From BQJU01 sp964015035 (lineage in GTDB: Bacteria > Bacteroidota > Bacteroidia > Chitinophagales > Saprospiraceae), in the NCBI GenBank assembly GCA_964015035.1, contig CAXHCA010000015.1, forward strand, positions 5,938 through 69,937: DNA of 64,000 bases, read 5' to 3'. The notes under the pieces were generated by a model. The model did not search any database. It was given only the letters and a program-made list of their open reading frames with translations, and was not told where the DNA came from. How positions within the stretch are numbered: the stretch's first letter is position 1; every line of letters starts with the position of its first letter. Position numbers and translations under genes: made by a program. Of this stretch, positions 27,952 to 35,652 are shown one piece after another.

Positions 27952-28737
27952 CTATCGATCGAAGCGCTGCAAATCAAGGGCTTCAATGATTTGAATTACT
28001 TTTTCCGCATAGCGTGGATCTGTAGCATAACCAGCCTTTTTTAGTCCTCTGGCCCATGCTTTATAATCCGTCTTTTTCAATTTGAGCAGGTGCCGGTATC
28101 GTTTGCTATTTAGTAGAATGGAATGTTCGCGGTAACTATCCGTAGCGGATTCAAAAACGCGAAACATATCATAAATGTCATCATCCGTATAATTGCGACA
28201 TGTACATGAACGACATTTTGTCCGGCATTTGATCCCAAAGTGATTATTTGATTCCCGTGCCAGTCGACTATCGCCAGCATCCGACTCCAGCAATCCCTGG
28301 GCCAGTGTTATGCTGGCAGGAATACCATATTCCTTCATTTCTAAACGGGCCTGCGCAGCAAAACGATTAACGTAAGCCAGGCAATAATCGATTTTTTCAC
28401 GTACAATCGCCCGATTCACATTTTTTCGACGGGCATAGTCCGGACTAAGGATGAAGGTGAGATTGCGAATTTTTTTGCTCTGCTTAGACTGAGTCACTTC
28501 AGCCTTCTCCGAAGTTTCGGACTTGTCCGATGACTTTAAGGCCGATGGCACGACGGATGCCGCCGGAGTAACCATAGCTGTTTGGCCTCCTCTGGAATTA
28601 AGGTTGAATTCAATCGTGATATTTTTATTAAACACCACATACAGCATCAGACACAATAAAAACAAATCGAGCCAGTGTCTGGCAACCCAGCCTTCGCGAA
28701 CTTGGTAAGATTGATTGGTAGATATTCCGTAATCCAT
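27952..28737 (-). CDS. Membrane-anchored glucosaminidase (GH73-like)
   Basis: A 261-residue peptidoglycan hydrolase of the mannosyl-glycoprotein endo-beta-N-acetylglucosaminidase fold. One N-terminal membrane helix (about 24-37) is followed by a Ser/Lys-rich linker, then the catalytic domain with GIPASITLAQGLLESDAG, whose Glu is the expected general acid. NNHFGIKC and FRVFESATDSYREHS come next. After the first Cys comes a tight cluster CRTKCRSCTC (C-x3-C-x2-C-x-C) that may bind a metal or form disulfides. The longest frame begins with a GTG (28743); the ATG at 28737 is preferred. It is divergent from the GlcNAc-kinase-like gene. Confidence 0.88.
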   Translation of the reverse strand: MDYGISTNQSYQVREGWVARHWLDLFLLCLMLYVVFNKNITIEFNLNSRGGQTAMVTPAASVVPSALKSSDKSETSEKAEVTQSKQSKKIRNLTFILSPDYARRKNVNRAIVREKIDYCLAYVNRFAAQARLEMKEYGIPASITLAQGLLESDAGDSRLARESNNHFGIKCRTKCRSCTCRNYTDDDIYDMFRVFESATDSYREHSILLNSKRYRHLLKLKKTDYKAWARGLKKAGYATDPRYAEKVIQIIEALDLQRFDR

Positions 28738-28754
28738 AAACACTAACTTTTCTG

Positions 28755-28783
28755 CTCGATCAAGTGTTTAACATCTCGATCAA
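28755..28783. repeat. Direct repeat CTCGATCAA with 20-bp period
   Basis: Two identical 9-mers (28755-28763 and 28775-28783) start 20 bp apart, two helical turns. They lie 18-46 bp upstream of the glucosaminidase start, where tandem half-sites of a regulator could sit on one face of the DNA. Confidence 0.5.
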
Positions 28784-28939
28784 AGCATGCTGAAACAAAC
28801 AAAAAATCCAAATGAAGGCACAAAATAAACATTTTGTTTATTAAAATCAAGTTTTAAACATTTGAATTCTTCATTGGGTCTCAACAGAAAAAGAAAACAA
28901 AATTTGGAAATGTCTTAAAAGGAAAGAAAAATGTTTACT

Positions 28940-28958
28940 TAGTGTAAAATTTACACTA
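28940..28958. promoter_or_regulatory. Perfect 19-bp palindrome, candidate operator
   Basis: TAGTGTAAA-A-TTTACACTA: nine-base arms with a single central base and no mismatch. It lies 130 bp upstream of the GlcNAc-kinase-like ATG and 203 bp from the glucosaminidase start. The symmetry and arm length fit a dimeric helix-turn-helix repressor site. No regulator gene lies beside it. Confidence 0.55.
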
Positions 28959-29087
28959 CATTTAAGCCGAATATTTTTCCTTCTTTGATGATTCCAAAGG
29001 GTCAACAACAAATACCTGTACAATCGCTCGTATTGGGGGGCATTTTGTGATCAACACAAGACGTTTGAGAAACATAAATTTTTGGAC

Positions 29088-29933
29088 ATGATAGTAATTG
29101 CTGATAGTGGATCTACCAAGGCTGATTGGGCCGTCATGAACAATGGAGAGATTCACAATCTAAACACCATGGGATTTAATCCTGTGTTCCACAGTTCCGA
29201 CCTTATTTATTCAGAATTGGATAAGGTTTTTGCCACCACTCAAAGCAAGGATGAGGCACTAAATGTTTTTTATTACGGATCTGGGTGCTGGGATCAAAAA
29301 CGAAAAGCAGTCATTCATCAGGCGCTCGGAAGGATCTTCAAAAATGCTCATATTGATGTCGAACACGATCTACTTGGCGCTGCCAGAGCTACTTGTGGAG
29401 ATCAGCCCGGTGTCGCCTGTATTATTGGTACAGGCTCCAATTCTTGCCTTTACAATGGGGTTGATGTGATCGACAATGTAACCAACCTGGGCTTCATTTT
29501 GGGAGATGAAGGAAGTGGCACGTTTTTGGGCAAGCAGTTGATTCAAGCCTACTTTTACCGGGAGATGCCCAAAGCATTGGTTCCAACTTTTGAAGCCTTT
29601 GTTGAAGGTGGTAAATCAACAATTCTCGACAAAGTTTACGGCAAAGAAACTCCGAATGTTTATCTTGCATCCTTAACAAAGTTTATGGCCGAAACCAAAG
29701 ACCACCCGTTTATTCATCGGTTACTTTACGAAGGCTTTGAGACTTTCATCGACCGACATGTACGCAAGTACCGGGGGCATATGGGATTGCCCATTCACTT
29801 TATCGGTTCTATCGCTTACTATTTCCAGGACATTCTCAAGCTGGTTCTGGAAGAAAGATCAATGATTGCTGGTCAATTCATTAAAAAACCGATTGACGAA
29901 CTCGTAAAATATCACACAACGGTTGCCAACTAA
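29088..29933 (+). CDS. BadF/BadG-type ATPase, probable N-acetylglucosamine kinase
   Basis: A 281-residue ASKHA-fold sugar kinase. The phosphate loop DSGSTKADW is at 6-14, and a second loop is IIGTGSNSCLY followed by GFILGDEGSGTFLGK, the pattern of BadF/BadG/BcrA ATPases and eukaryote-like GlcNAc kinases. The frame opens at a TTG (29082), but the ATG two codons later gives the family start MIVIADSGSTKAD. It ends five bases before pfkA, so they are one operon. Divergence from a cell-wall glucosaminidase suggests a role in recovering amino sugars, with the product feeding glycolysis through PFK; this is inference. Confidence 0.82.
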   Translation: MIVIADSGSTKADWAVMNNGEIHNLNTMGFNPVFHSSDLIYSELDKVFATTQSKDEALNVFYYGSGCWDQKRKAVIHQALGRIFKNAHIDVEHDLLGAARATCGDQPGVACIIGTGSNSCLYNGVDVIDNVTNLGFILGDEGSGTFLGKQLIQAYFYREMPKALVPTFEAFVEGGKSTILDKVYGKETPNVYLASLTKFMAETKDHPFIHRLLYEGFETFIDRHVRKYRGHMGLPIHFIGSIAYYFQDILKLVLEERSMIAGQFIKKPIDELVKYHTTVAN

Positions 29934-29938
29934 AGAAT

Positions 29939-30922
29939 ATGACAAAGGAAATAAAACGAATAGCTGTTTATACCTCGGGCGGTGATGCCCCGGGAATGAA
30001 CGCCGCTTTAAGAGCAGTAGTGCGAACTGCCTCATTTAATGATCTTCATGTTTACGGAATTAAAGGCGGTTATGAAGGCATGGTCGATGGCAATTTAGCT
30101 CGGCTGGAAGTCCGAGACGTTGGTAATATTATCCATCGTGGTGGAACCATTTTGAAAACGGCTAGAAGTGAGCGGTTCCGGACACCGGAAGGCCGCAAAT
30201 CTGCCTATGAAGCCCTTTTGGCTTTTGACATTGATGCCTGCATCGCTATTGGTGGCGATGGAACCTTTACCGGAGCTGATATTTTTTCAAAGGAGTATAA
30301 GATACCGATCATTGGGGTTCCGGGAACAATAGACAATGACTTGTATGGCACCGATTATACCATTGGTTTTGATACCGCCGTTAATACAGCTATCGACGCG
30401 GCTGATAAAATCCGCGATACAGCGGATTCTCATAATCGTCTGTTTTTTGTAGAAGTAATGGGCAGGCATTCTGGCTTTATTGCTCTTAATACCGGTATTG
30501 GTAGTGGTGCTGCCAGCGTGATGATTCCAGAGGTAGAAGCTACCTTGGAAGGATTGATTGAGACACTACGCAAAGGAGCCAAGCGCAAAAAGCTTTTCAG
30601 CTTGGTCATTGTTGCCGAAGGAAATCGTTATGGTGGCGCAGCAGAAATTGCCAAGAAAGTACAGGAAGCCTTTAATTACTATGATACGAAAGTGACAATT
30701 ATTGGTCACCTCCAGCGAGGGGGCTCCCCTACTGCTATGGATCGCGTGTTGGCCAGTCGATTGGGTTTTGGAGCAGTAGAAGGCTTAATCAATGGTGAGA
30801 AAAATGTGATGGTTGGAATCATGAACAATAAGGTCTGTTATACACCATTTGAAGAGGCGATCAGCAAAGCTAAGACCCCTGATAAAGACTTAATCCGTAT
30901 GGCAGAGATCCTGGCTATTTAG
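29939..30922 (+). CDS. pfkA: ATP-dependent 6-phosphofructokinase
   Basis: Phosphorylates fructose 6-phosphate to fructose 1,6-bisphosphate. At 327 residues it has the bacterial length. SGGDAPGMNAALR (13-25) begins the ATP site; GGDGTFTGA and PGTIDND follow. The Gly residues in GGDG and PGT, rather than Asp and Lys, mark an ATP-using rather than pyrophosphate-using enzyme. EVMGRHSGFIAL contains the substrate-binding Arg, and GHLQRGGSPTAMDR follows near the C-terminus. It starts at an ATG five bases after the kinase stop. Its last codons form part of a terminator hairpin shared with the convergent membrane protein gene. Confidence 0.96.
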   Translation: MTKEIKRIAVYTSGGDAPGMNAALRAVVRTASFNDLHVYGIKGGYEGMVDGNLARLEVRDVGNIIHRGGTILKTARSERFRTPEGRKSAYEALLAFDIDACIAIGGDGTFTGADIFSKEYKIPIIGVPGTIDNDLYGTDYTIGFDTAVNTAIDAADKIRDTADSHNRLFFVEVMGRHSGFIALNTGIGSGAASVMIPEVEATLEGLIETLRKGAKRKKLFSLVIVAEGNRYGGAAEIAKKVQEAFNYYDTKVTIIGHLQRGGSPTAMDRVLASRLGFGAVEGLINGEKNVMVGIMNNKVCYTPFEEAISKAKTPDKDLIRMAEILAI

Positions 30923-30946
30923 TAGCCAGGATTGCCTTGTTTTTTT
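30908..30946 (+). terminator. Terminator for the kinase-pfkA operon, embedded in the coding ends
   Basis: ATCCTGGCTA (30908-30917), loop TTTAG, TAGCCAGGAT (30923-30932): ten perfect pairs, followed four to five bases later by a run of seven T. The left arm and loop contain the last pfkA codons and its TAG stop; the same bases hold the stop of the convergent membrane protein gene. Confidence 0.72.
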
Positions 30947-31799
30947 GAAATTCCGCATATTCGTAAAGCAGTAAAATAGCGGGTAAAATGAAATGCGGAA
31001 CCCGGTAAACAAATTGGAAGGCCCATTGATACATCATTTCTAGCCAATATTCTGGATAGAAATAGGCCCAAATTCTGGCAATACTGGTCATGGCCCCCCA
31101 AAATACCGCATAAGCCAATGCAGCCATTCTCACCTTTCGCCAAGGTAAAAACAGGCAAAAACTAACCATAAAATCAGTGAATCCCGCAAATAGCAGAAAA
31201 TTTGCAGCTCGCTCATTGCCAAATCCCAGAATACTCATAGTCATCGTTAAAAAATTCTCAGGTATGGGGTAAAACCCCACGGCATACAACCCATGGCAGG
31301 TAAAGGTTAAGGCAGTAGCCACTTTCAAACTGGTTTGCATCTTTGGAAGCAATTGTTTTTGGGAATAGATCCACAAAAAGAAGAATGGAGTGAAAATTTG
31401 TAGGGTATATTCAAACAGTTGCCCAAAAAAATAAAATTTTTCCTTCCAGTAGAGCAAAGATAAAATCAGCAAAAATACGCCGCCAATACGAATGATCCAG
31501 CCAGTTAGCTTTTTAGCAAACGGATAAACCAAACAAGCCAGGCCCGCAATCAAATAATACCACCCCAGAGCATCCACAGCAATTTCGATGCTGCCGTCAA
31601 CATTCGGGTTGGTCACGTAATCACTCCAGTGACCGCCAAACAAGCCTTCGATTACCGGACGCATCCATTTTTCATCCCATAATAAAGTACGCAAAGGCGC
31701 ATCCCAAAAAAGGTGTTGCCAGGCACGCCCCCAAAAAACACAGACCCCGGCGATCCTTGCCAGTAAGATAAATTGAGTTGTTTTACGTATATCCTCCAC
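30915..31799 (-). CDS. Multi-pass membrane protein of unknown function (DoxX-like appearance)
   Basis: A 294-residue protein with seven to eight hydrophobic helices separated by Trp/Tyr-rich loops, such as WGRAWQHLFWDAPL and HGLYAVGFYPIPENF. The pattern is weakly DoxX-like, but I do not recognise the family. The start is a GTG at 31799; no ATG precedes the first membrane segment. It lies after the prfB terminator and so needs its own promoter, which I could not identify. The last eight bases overlap the end of pfkA on the other strand. Confidence 0.7.
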   Translation of the reverse strand: MEDIRKTTQFILLARIAGVCVFWGRAWQHLFWDAPLRTLLWDEKWMRPVIEGLFGGHWSDYVTNPNVDGSIEIAVDALGWYYLIAGLACLVYPFAKKLTGWIIRIGGVFLLILSLLYWKEKFYFFGQLFEYTLQIFTPFFFLWIYSQKQLLPKMQTSLKVATALTFTCHGLYAVGFYPIPENFLTMTMSILGFGNERAANFLLFAGFTDFMVSFCLFLPWRKVRMAALAYAVFWGAMTSIARIWAYFYPEYWLEMMYQWAFQFVYRVPHFILPAILLLYEYAEFQKNKAILATK

Positions 31800-31829
31800 A
31801 AATATTTTGTTTCGTTCTTACTAATTAAC

Positions 31830-31868
31830 AAAAAAGGCCACCTTATAAACCGAATAAGGTGACCTTTT
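31830..31868 (-). terminator. Terminator downstream of prfB
   Basis: Minus-strand hairpin with 15-base arms (31868-31854 and 31846-31832) and a 7-base loop, followed by six T. One position pairs as G-U only in the minus-strand transcript and would be a C-A mismatch on the plus strand, which supports the leftward direction. It separates prfB from the membrane protein gene. Confidence 0.8.
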
Positions 31869-31888
31869 GGTATTTTCTCAACAACAAA

Positions 31889-32972
31889 TTACGCCTCCTC
31901 GTGATGCATAAGGAAGGCTTTCAGAAAATCATTTAAATCACCATCCAATACCGCATCGGTTTGGCTTGTTGAATGATTTGTACGATGATCTTTGACGCGG
32001 CGGTCGTCCAAAACGTAGCTCCGGATTTGTGATCCCCACTCATTTTTCATTTTGGTTGACTCTACCTTGTCTCGTTCAGCCCGCTGCCTTTCCAATTCCC
32101 GTTCATAAAGACGGGACTTCAACCCCTGCAATGCCTTTTCCCGGTTCATATGCTGAGAGCGTTCCTGCTGGCATTCCACCACAATTCCCGTAGGAAGGTG
32201 GCGGACACGCACCGCAGATTCCGTCTTATTGACGTGCTGCCCACCAGCACCACTGGCCCGAAAGGTATCCCACTCAATATCTGCAGGATTGACTTCTACT
32301 TCAATGCGTTCATCCACCATCGGGTGCACAAAAACCGAAGCAAAAGAAGTCATGCGTTTTCCCTGAGCATTGTACGGACTCACCCTAACCAGCCGATGGA
32401 CCCCATTTTCACCTTTCAGCAAGCCATAAGCGAAATCTCCTTTAATCTCAATCTCAGCAGATTTGATACCGGCTACATCACCATCTTGTTGGTTGATGAC
32501 TGCCACCTTATGACCTTCTTTTTCACCCCACATTGTATACATGCGAAGCAGCATTTCTGCCCAGTCACAAGCCTCCGTTCCACCAGCTCCGGCATTGATC
32601 TCCACAATGGCCCCAAGTTCATCCTCCGGTCGGTTTAGGGTAGATCGAAACTCCAGGTCTTCGACTGCCGCCAATGCTTTTTCATATTGAGCATCGACAT
32701 CCTCTTCCGTTGCCTCCCCCTCCCGGTAGAACTCATACATCACTTCCGTTTCTTCTACGGCGTTCTCTACTTTCTGATACTGTTCTACCCAGTTTTTATG
32801 GCTTTTAAGCGTTTTAAGTACGCTTTCAGCCTCATCGGGGTTATTCCAAAAATCGGGATTTAGCGTTAGCTGTTGCTTTTCTTCAATTTGAATAAGACGT
32901 TCATCCACGTCAAAGATACCTCCTCAGAGATACCATACGGTCTTTTAAGTTCTTTAGTTGATCGGTTGTCAT
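31889..32972 (-). CDS. prfB: Peptide chain release factor 2, with programmed +1 frameshift
   Basis: RF2 releases finished proteins at UGA and UAA codons. A 20-codon leader (MTTDQLKNLKDRMVSLRRYL, ATG at 32972) ends at CTT followed by an in-frame TGA (32912-32910). A +1 shift at CTT-TGA-C reads GAC and continues into the main frame (DVDERLIQIEEKQQL), giving about 360 residues. AGGAGG lies three bases before CTT, as in the classic site. The body has the GGQ loop GAGGQHVNKTES and the codon-recognition loop, reading SPY where E. coli RF2 has SPF. The ATG lies two bases after the FKBP stop, so the genes are co-transcribed. Taking only the long frame would miss the first 21 residues. Confidence 0.95.
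32909..32924 (-). promoter_or_regulatory. RF2 autoregulatory frameshift site
   Basis: Minus strand AGGAGG-TAT-CTT-TGA-C. The internal Shine-Dalgarno sequence (32924-32919), three-base spacer, slippery CTT (32915-32913), and stop TGA followed by C (32912-32909) reproduce the known RF2 element. Low RF2 makes the ribosome pause at TGA and shift +1. Confidence 0.93.
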
Positions 32973-32974
32973 AA

Positions 32975-33871
32975 TTATTTCACATTTTCTAACTCAACGT
33001 AAAAAATAAGCTCGGCATTAGCCGGAATATTAGGAGGAGAACCTGCCTCACCATAAGCCAAAGGAGCTGGAATAAACAAGAACCCCTTAGCACCTTCTTT
33101 CATTAATCCGATACCTTCATCCCATCCTGGGATCACGCGGCCCATGCCCAATGGAAATTCAATGGAACGTCCACGCTTAAACGATTGGTCAAATTCCGTA
33201 CCATCGGTAAGCACACCAAAATATTGTACACTAACCGTCTTTCCCGGTGTTGGAACCATTCCTGATCCGTCTTCAACAATCATATACTTCAGTCCGGAAG
33301 AAGTGGTCTGCACTTGGCCGTCCAAAGCCCCGCTGGCATATTTGGCAACCGTCTCATCAACCAGAGCTTTAACTTCAGGTTCACGGGCTTGTACCACAGA
33401 AGCCTTCGCATCTTCTTCTTCACGCTTTTTCTGCATATCGGCGGCATAATCCTCCGCACTCTTGATACTCATCAACACTAAGTCATAATACATAGTATTG
33501 GCATTCTCAAAGCCCTGTGGCTTGCTTTCGATGGTATCCAGAGAGATGTAGATCGTGGCGCTATCACCAATACTCATTTCTTGTAGGATCTCTTCAACAG
33601 GAGAAGCCTGTCTGTTTGGGTCACCACCAGGAGCGGGAATTTGCATAAATGGCTCTTGGCCCTGGTCTCGGCTAGAGTTCACTACCTCACTTTCATTTCT
33701 CATTTGCGCATGAAAATAGACGTACTCTCCCGGTTGTGGCTTAGCGCCATCATTACTGGTGTGAATCTTGTATTTGTAGCCGCTAGGAGTCACCTTCTCT
33801 GCTGTTGCTCCATCTTGGCATGAAAATGCCAAAAGAGCCAATCCCACGATAAAAAAATGCTTAATGTTCAT
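32975..33871 (-). CDS. FKBP-type peptidyl-prolyl isomerase lipoprotein
   Basis: A 298-residue envelope folding catalyst. The lipobox FSC follows a short signal peptide (MNIKHFFIVGLALLAFSC). A first FKBP-like domain (about 28-140) is degenerate and probably not catalytic. A helical charged linker (about 135-175) leads to a standard FKBP domain (about 190-298) with VSVQYFGVLTDGTEFDQS, the aromatic VIPGWDEG, and LAYGEAGSPPNIP. This two-domain layout recalls FkpA/Mip-like isomerases. It starts at an ATG 40 bp after nrnA and ends two bases before prfB. Confidence 0.93.
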   Translation of the reverse strand: MNIKHFFIVGLALLAFSCQDGATAEKVTPSGYKYKIHTSNDGAKPQPGEYVYFHAQMRNESEVVNSSRDQGQEPFMQIPAPGGDPNRQASPVEEILQEMSIGDSATIYISLDTIESKPQGFENANTMYYDLVLMSIKSAEDYAADMQKKREEEDAKASVVQAREPEVKALVDETVAKYASGALDGQVQTTSSGLKYMIVEDGSGMVPTPGKTVSVQYFGVLTDGTEFDQSFKRGRSIEFPLGMGRVIPGWDEGIGLMKEGAKGFLFIPAPLAYGEAGSPPNIPANAELIFYVELENVK

Positions 33872-33911
33872 AAAAAGTTGATTAAAAGATTTTTTGCAAA
33901 AATTGTTTAAA

Positions 33912-34922
33912 CTATTGATTCAATTGTTCCTGGTAGCTAGGTAGTAACGCCTTAAAACGACGTAGGGTGCTTTTTAAAGTCTGAAAGGAAGATCCGCCTG
34001 CCGCATTTTTATGCCCACCACCTTTAAAGTGCTTACGTGCAATTTCTTGTACATCAATATCCCCTTTCGATCGTAAAGAAAGCTTAACGATGGTCGGTTG
34101 TTCGGTAATGAATGCCGCCATTTTTACCTTTTTCAGCTTGAGCAAAAAGTTGACAATCCCCTCCGTATCGCCCCGCTGAATATCAAAGGTTCCATAGTCC
34201 TCTTTGGTCAGGGTGATGATCCCCGTACTGAACTCCGGCAAAATCTCCATCCTGTTGTGTAGGCAATGGCCCAACAACCGCAACTGCTTTTCTTCTAGAC
34301 TGTTGAAAATCAAGTCCTGGAGCAAATAATCGTCTACCCCCAGGTCAATCAGATCTGCCACAATGCGAAATAGTTTGGGTGAGGTGCTATATTTGAAAGA
34401 TCCGGTATCGGTCAAAACCCCCGTAAAAATGCATTCACCAATTTTTTTATCCAAGTCTGCCTCGGCTCCTAATAACTTGATAAAATCGTAAATCAATTCA
34501 CAGGTAGAACTAGCAGTAACATCTGAAAGCATGAAGTCACAGAAAGGGTCTGGATAAAGGTGATGATCAATCATGACCAGCTTCAATTGCCGTTTCCGAG
34601 CTTCAATTAAGTCGCCCACTTTATCTATGCGATCTAAAGCATTAAAGTCGAGGCAAAACACCATTTCACATTCATCGATCGCTTTTTGCGCTATTTCTGG
34701 ATCATTGTCATAAATAATAACCTTATCTGCGCCTGGCATCCACAACAAAAAATCGGGATACTCGGAAGGTGCAATCACTTTTACCTGGTGCCCATTGTAT
34801 TGTAGAAAATGCAGAAGTGCCAGTGAAGAGCCTATTGCGTCTCCATCCGGATTTCGGTGTGTAACAATGACAATGTCTTTGGGGATATTTAGAAGTGCCT
34901 TAAGTTCTTTAATATTTTCCAT
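33912..34922 (-). CDS. nrnA: DHH/DHHA1 phosphoesterase, NrnA-like oligoribonuclease / pAp phosphatase
   Basis: A 336-residue DHH-subfamily phosphoesterase. Manganese-binding motifs are visible: NPDGDAIGSS near residue 24, FCLDFNALD, and the DHH triplet in VMIDHHLYPDPF. The C-terminal DHHA1 domain ends in the diagnostic GGGHKNAAGGSS. NrnA enzymes degrade 2- to 5-mer RNA and dephosphorylate 3',5'-pAp. The length fits NrnA rather than RecJ. It starts at an ATG, diverges from ndk across 244 bp, and probably heads an operon with the FKBP lipoprotein and prfB. Confidence 0.9.
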   Translation of the reverse strand: MENIKELKALLNIPKDIVIVTHRNPDGDAIGSSLALLHFLQYNGHQVKVIAPSEYPDFLLWMPGADKVIIYDNDPEIAQKAIDECEMVFCLDFNALDRIDKVGDLIEARKRQLKLVMIDHHLYPDPFCDFMLSDVTASSTCELIYDFIKLLGAEADLDKKIGECIFTGVLTDTGSFKYSTSPKLFRIVADLIDLGVDDYLLQDLIFNSLEEKQLRLLGHCLHNRMEILPEFSTGIITLTKEDYGTFDIQRGDTEGIVNFLLKLKKVKMAAFITEQPTIVKLSLRSKGDIDVQEIARKHFKGGGHKNAAGGSSFQTLKSTLRRFKALLPSYQEQLNQ

Positions 34923-35106
34923 GTGCCCATTTGTGCCGCAGACATCCCCATTTTTGATCTTGCCGAATAAATTGCAGCAAGATCGGTACCGCTCTATTAG
35001 GGATGATCCAGTGGTATCGTGTCAAATTAAGATGCGAAGTTGCCAAAAAATATGAATTTAACCAAAATATTATCAGCCGCGTTTAGCAGCTTTAGTTCTG
35101 TTTACT

Positions 35107-35114
35107 TACTTTTG
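35107..35114 (+). promoter_or_regulatory. Candidate ndk -7 box TACTTTTG
   Basis: Full match to TAnnTTTG, 53 bp before the ndk ATG. No good -33 TTG lies 19-21 bp upstream, so support is from one element only. A short T6/A-rich stem follows in the leader. Confidence 0.4.
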
Positions 35115-35166
35115 CGACGCTTTTTTAAAAAGTAAGTTTGTTAAATAAAATAATACCAAGATAACA

Positions 35167-35586
35167 ATGGCAGGAAATACAACCTTTACCATGATCAAGC
35201 CCGATGCAGTAAAAGCAGGGCACATTGGAGCAATCCTTGCACAAATCAACAAAGCTGGATTCAGAATTGTGGCGATGAAATTGACTAAGCTTTCTCCAGA
35301 AAAAGCCGGTGAATTCTACGCCATCCACAAAGAACGTCCATTCTATGGCGAGTTGGTGGAGTTCATGTCTTCTGGTCCAATCGTTGCCGCTATTCTGGAA
35401 AAAGACAATGCGGTAGAGGATTTCCGTACCTTGATTGGTGCTACCAATCCTAAAGAAGCCGCTCCTGGCACCATCCGTGCACTGTATGCCACCAGTATTG
35501 GTGAAAACGCCATACATGGCTCAGATTCTGACGAAAATGCCCTCATCGAAGGCAGTTTCCACTTTGCCGCAACCGAACAATTCTAA
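35167..35586 (+). CDS. ndk: Nucleoside diphosphate kinase
   Basis: Transfers the gamma phosphate among nucleoside di- and triphosphates through a phosphohistidine. The 139-residue length is standard. TMIKPDAV is near the N-terminus, and the active-site His117 lies in NAIHGSDS. A strong intrinsic terminator follows 20 bp after the stop. It stands alone on the plus strand between nrnA and mutS2, both on the minus strand, so it is monocistronic. It starts at an ATG. Confidence 0.97.
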   Translation: MAGNTTFTMIKPDAVKAGHIGAILAQINKAGFRIVAMKLTKLSPEKAGEFYAIHKERPFYGELVEFMSSGPIVAAILEKDNAVEDFRTLIGATNPKEAAPGTIRALYATSIGENAIHGSDSDENALIEGSFHFAATEQF

Positions 35587-35606
35587 GGTAAATCTTTTCG
35601 GTCCCT

Positions 35607-35652
35607 ACGGGAGATACCAGGAATTTATTCGCCGGTATCTCCCGTTTTTTTT
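35607..35652 (+). terminator. Intrinsic terminator of ndk
   Basis: ACGGGAGATACC (35607-35618) pairs perfectly with GGTATCTCCCGT (35634-35645) across a 15-base loop, followed by eight T (35645-35652). The T run touches the stop codon of the convergent mutS2. Confidence 0.9.

Larger units (their letters stand above)
28738..29087. other. 350-bp divergent spacer between glucosaminidase and GlcNAc-kinase genes
   Basis: No gene is supported here. It is AT-rich and holds several ordered repeats: a 9-bp direct repeat CTCGATCAA spaced exactly 20 bp apart (28755-28763 and 28775-28783), an inverted repeat AATAAAC-N5-GTTTATT (28824-28842), TTAAAA-N5-TTTTAA (28841-28857), and a perfect 19-bp palindrome (28940-28958). 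The density of symmetric sites suggests a regulated divergent promoter. I found no full TAnnTTTG box on either strand. Confidence 0.6.

Noticed and set aside
30915..31799. Naming the eight-helix protein a DoxX or vitamin K-dependent carboxylase-like enzyme
   Set aside because: The helix pattern is suggestive but no family-specific residues were recognised, so it stays unknown.
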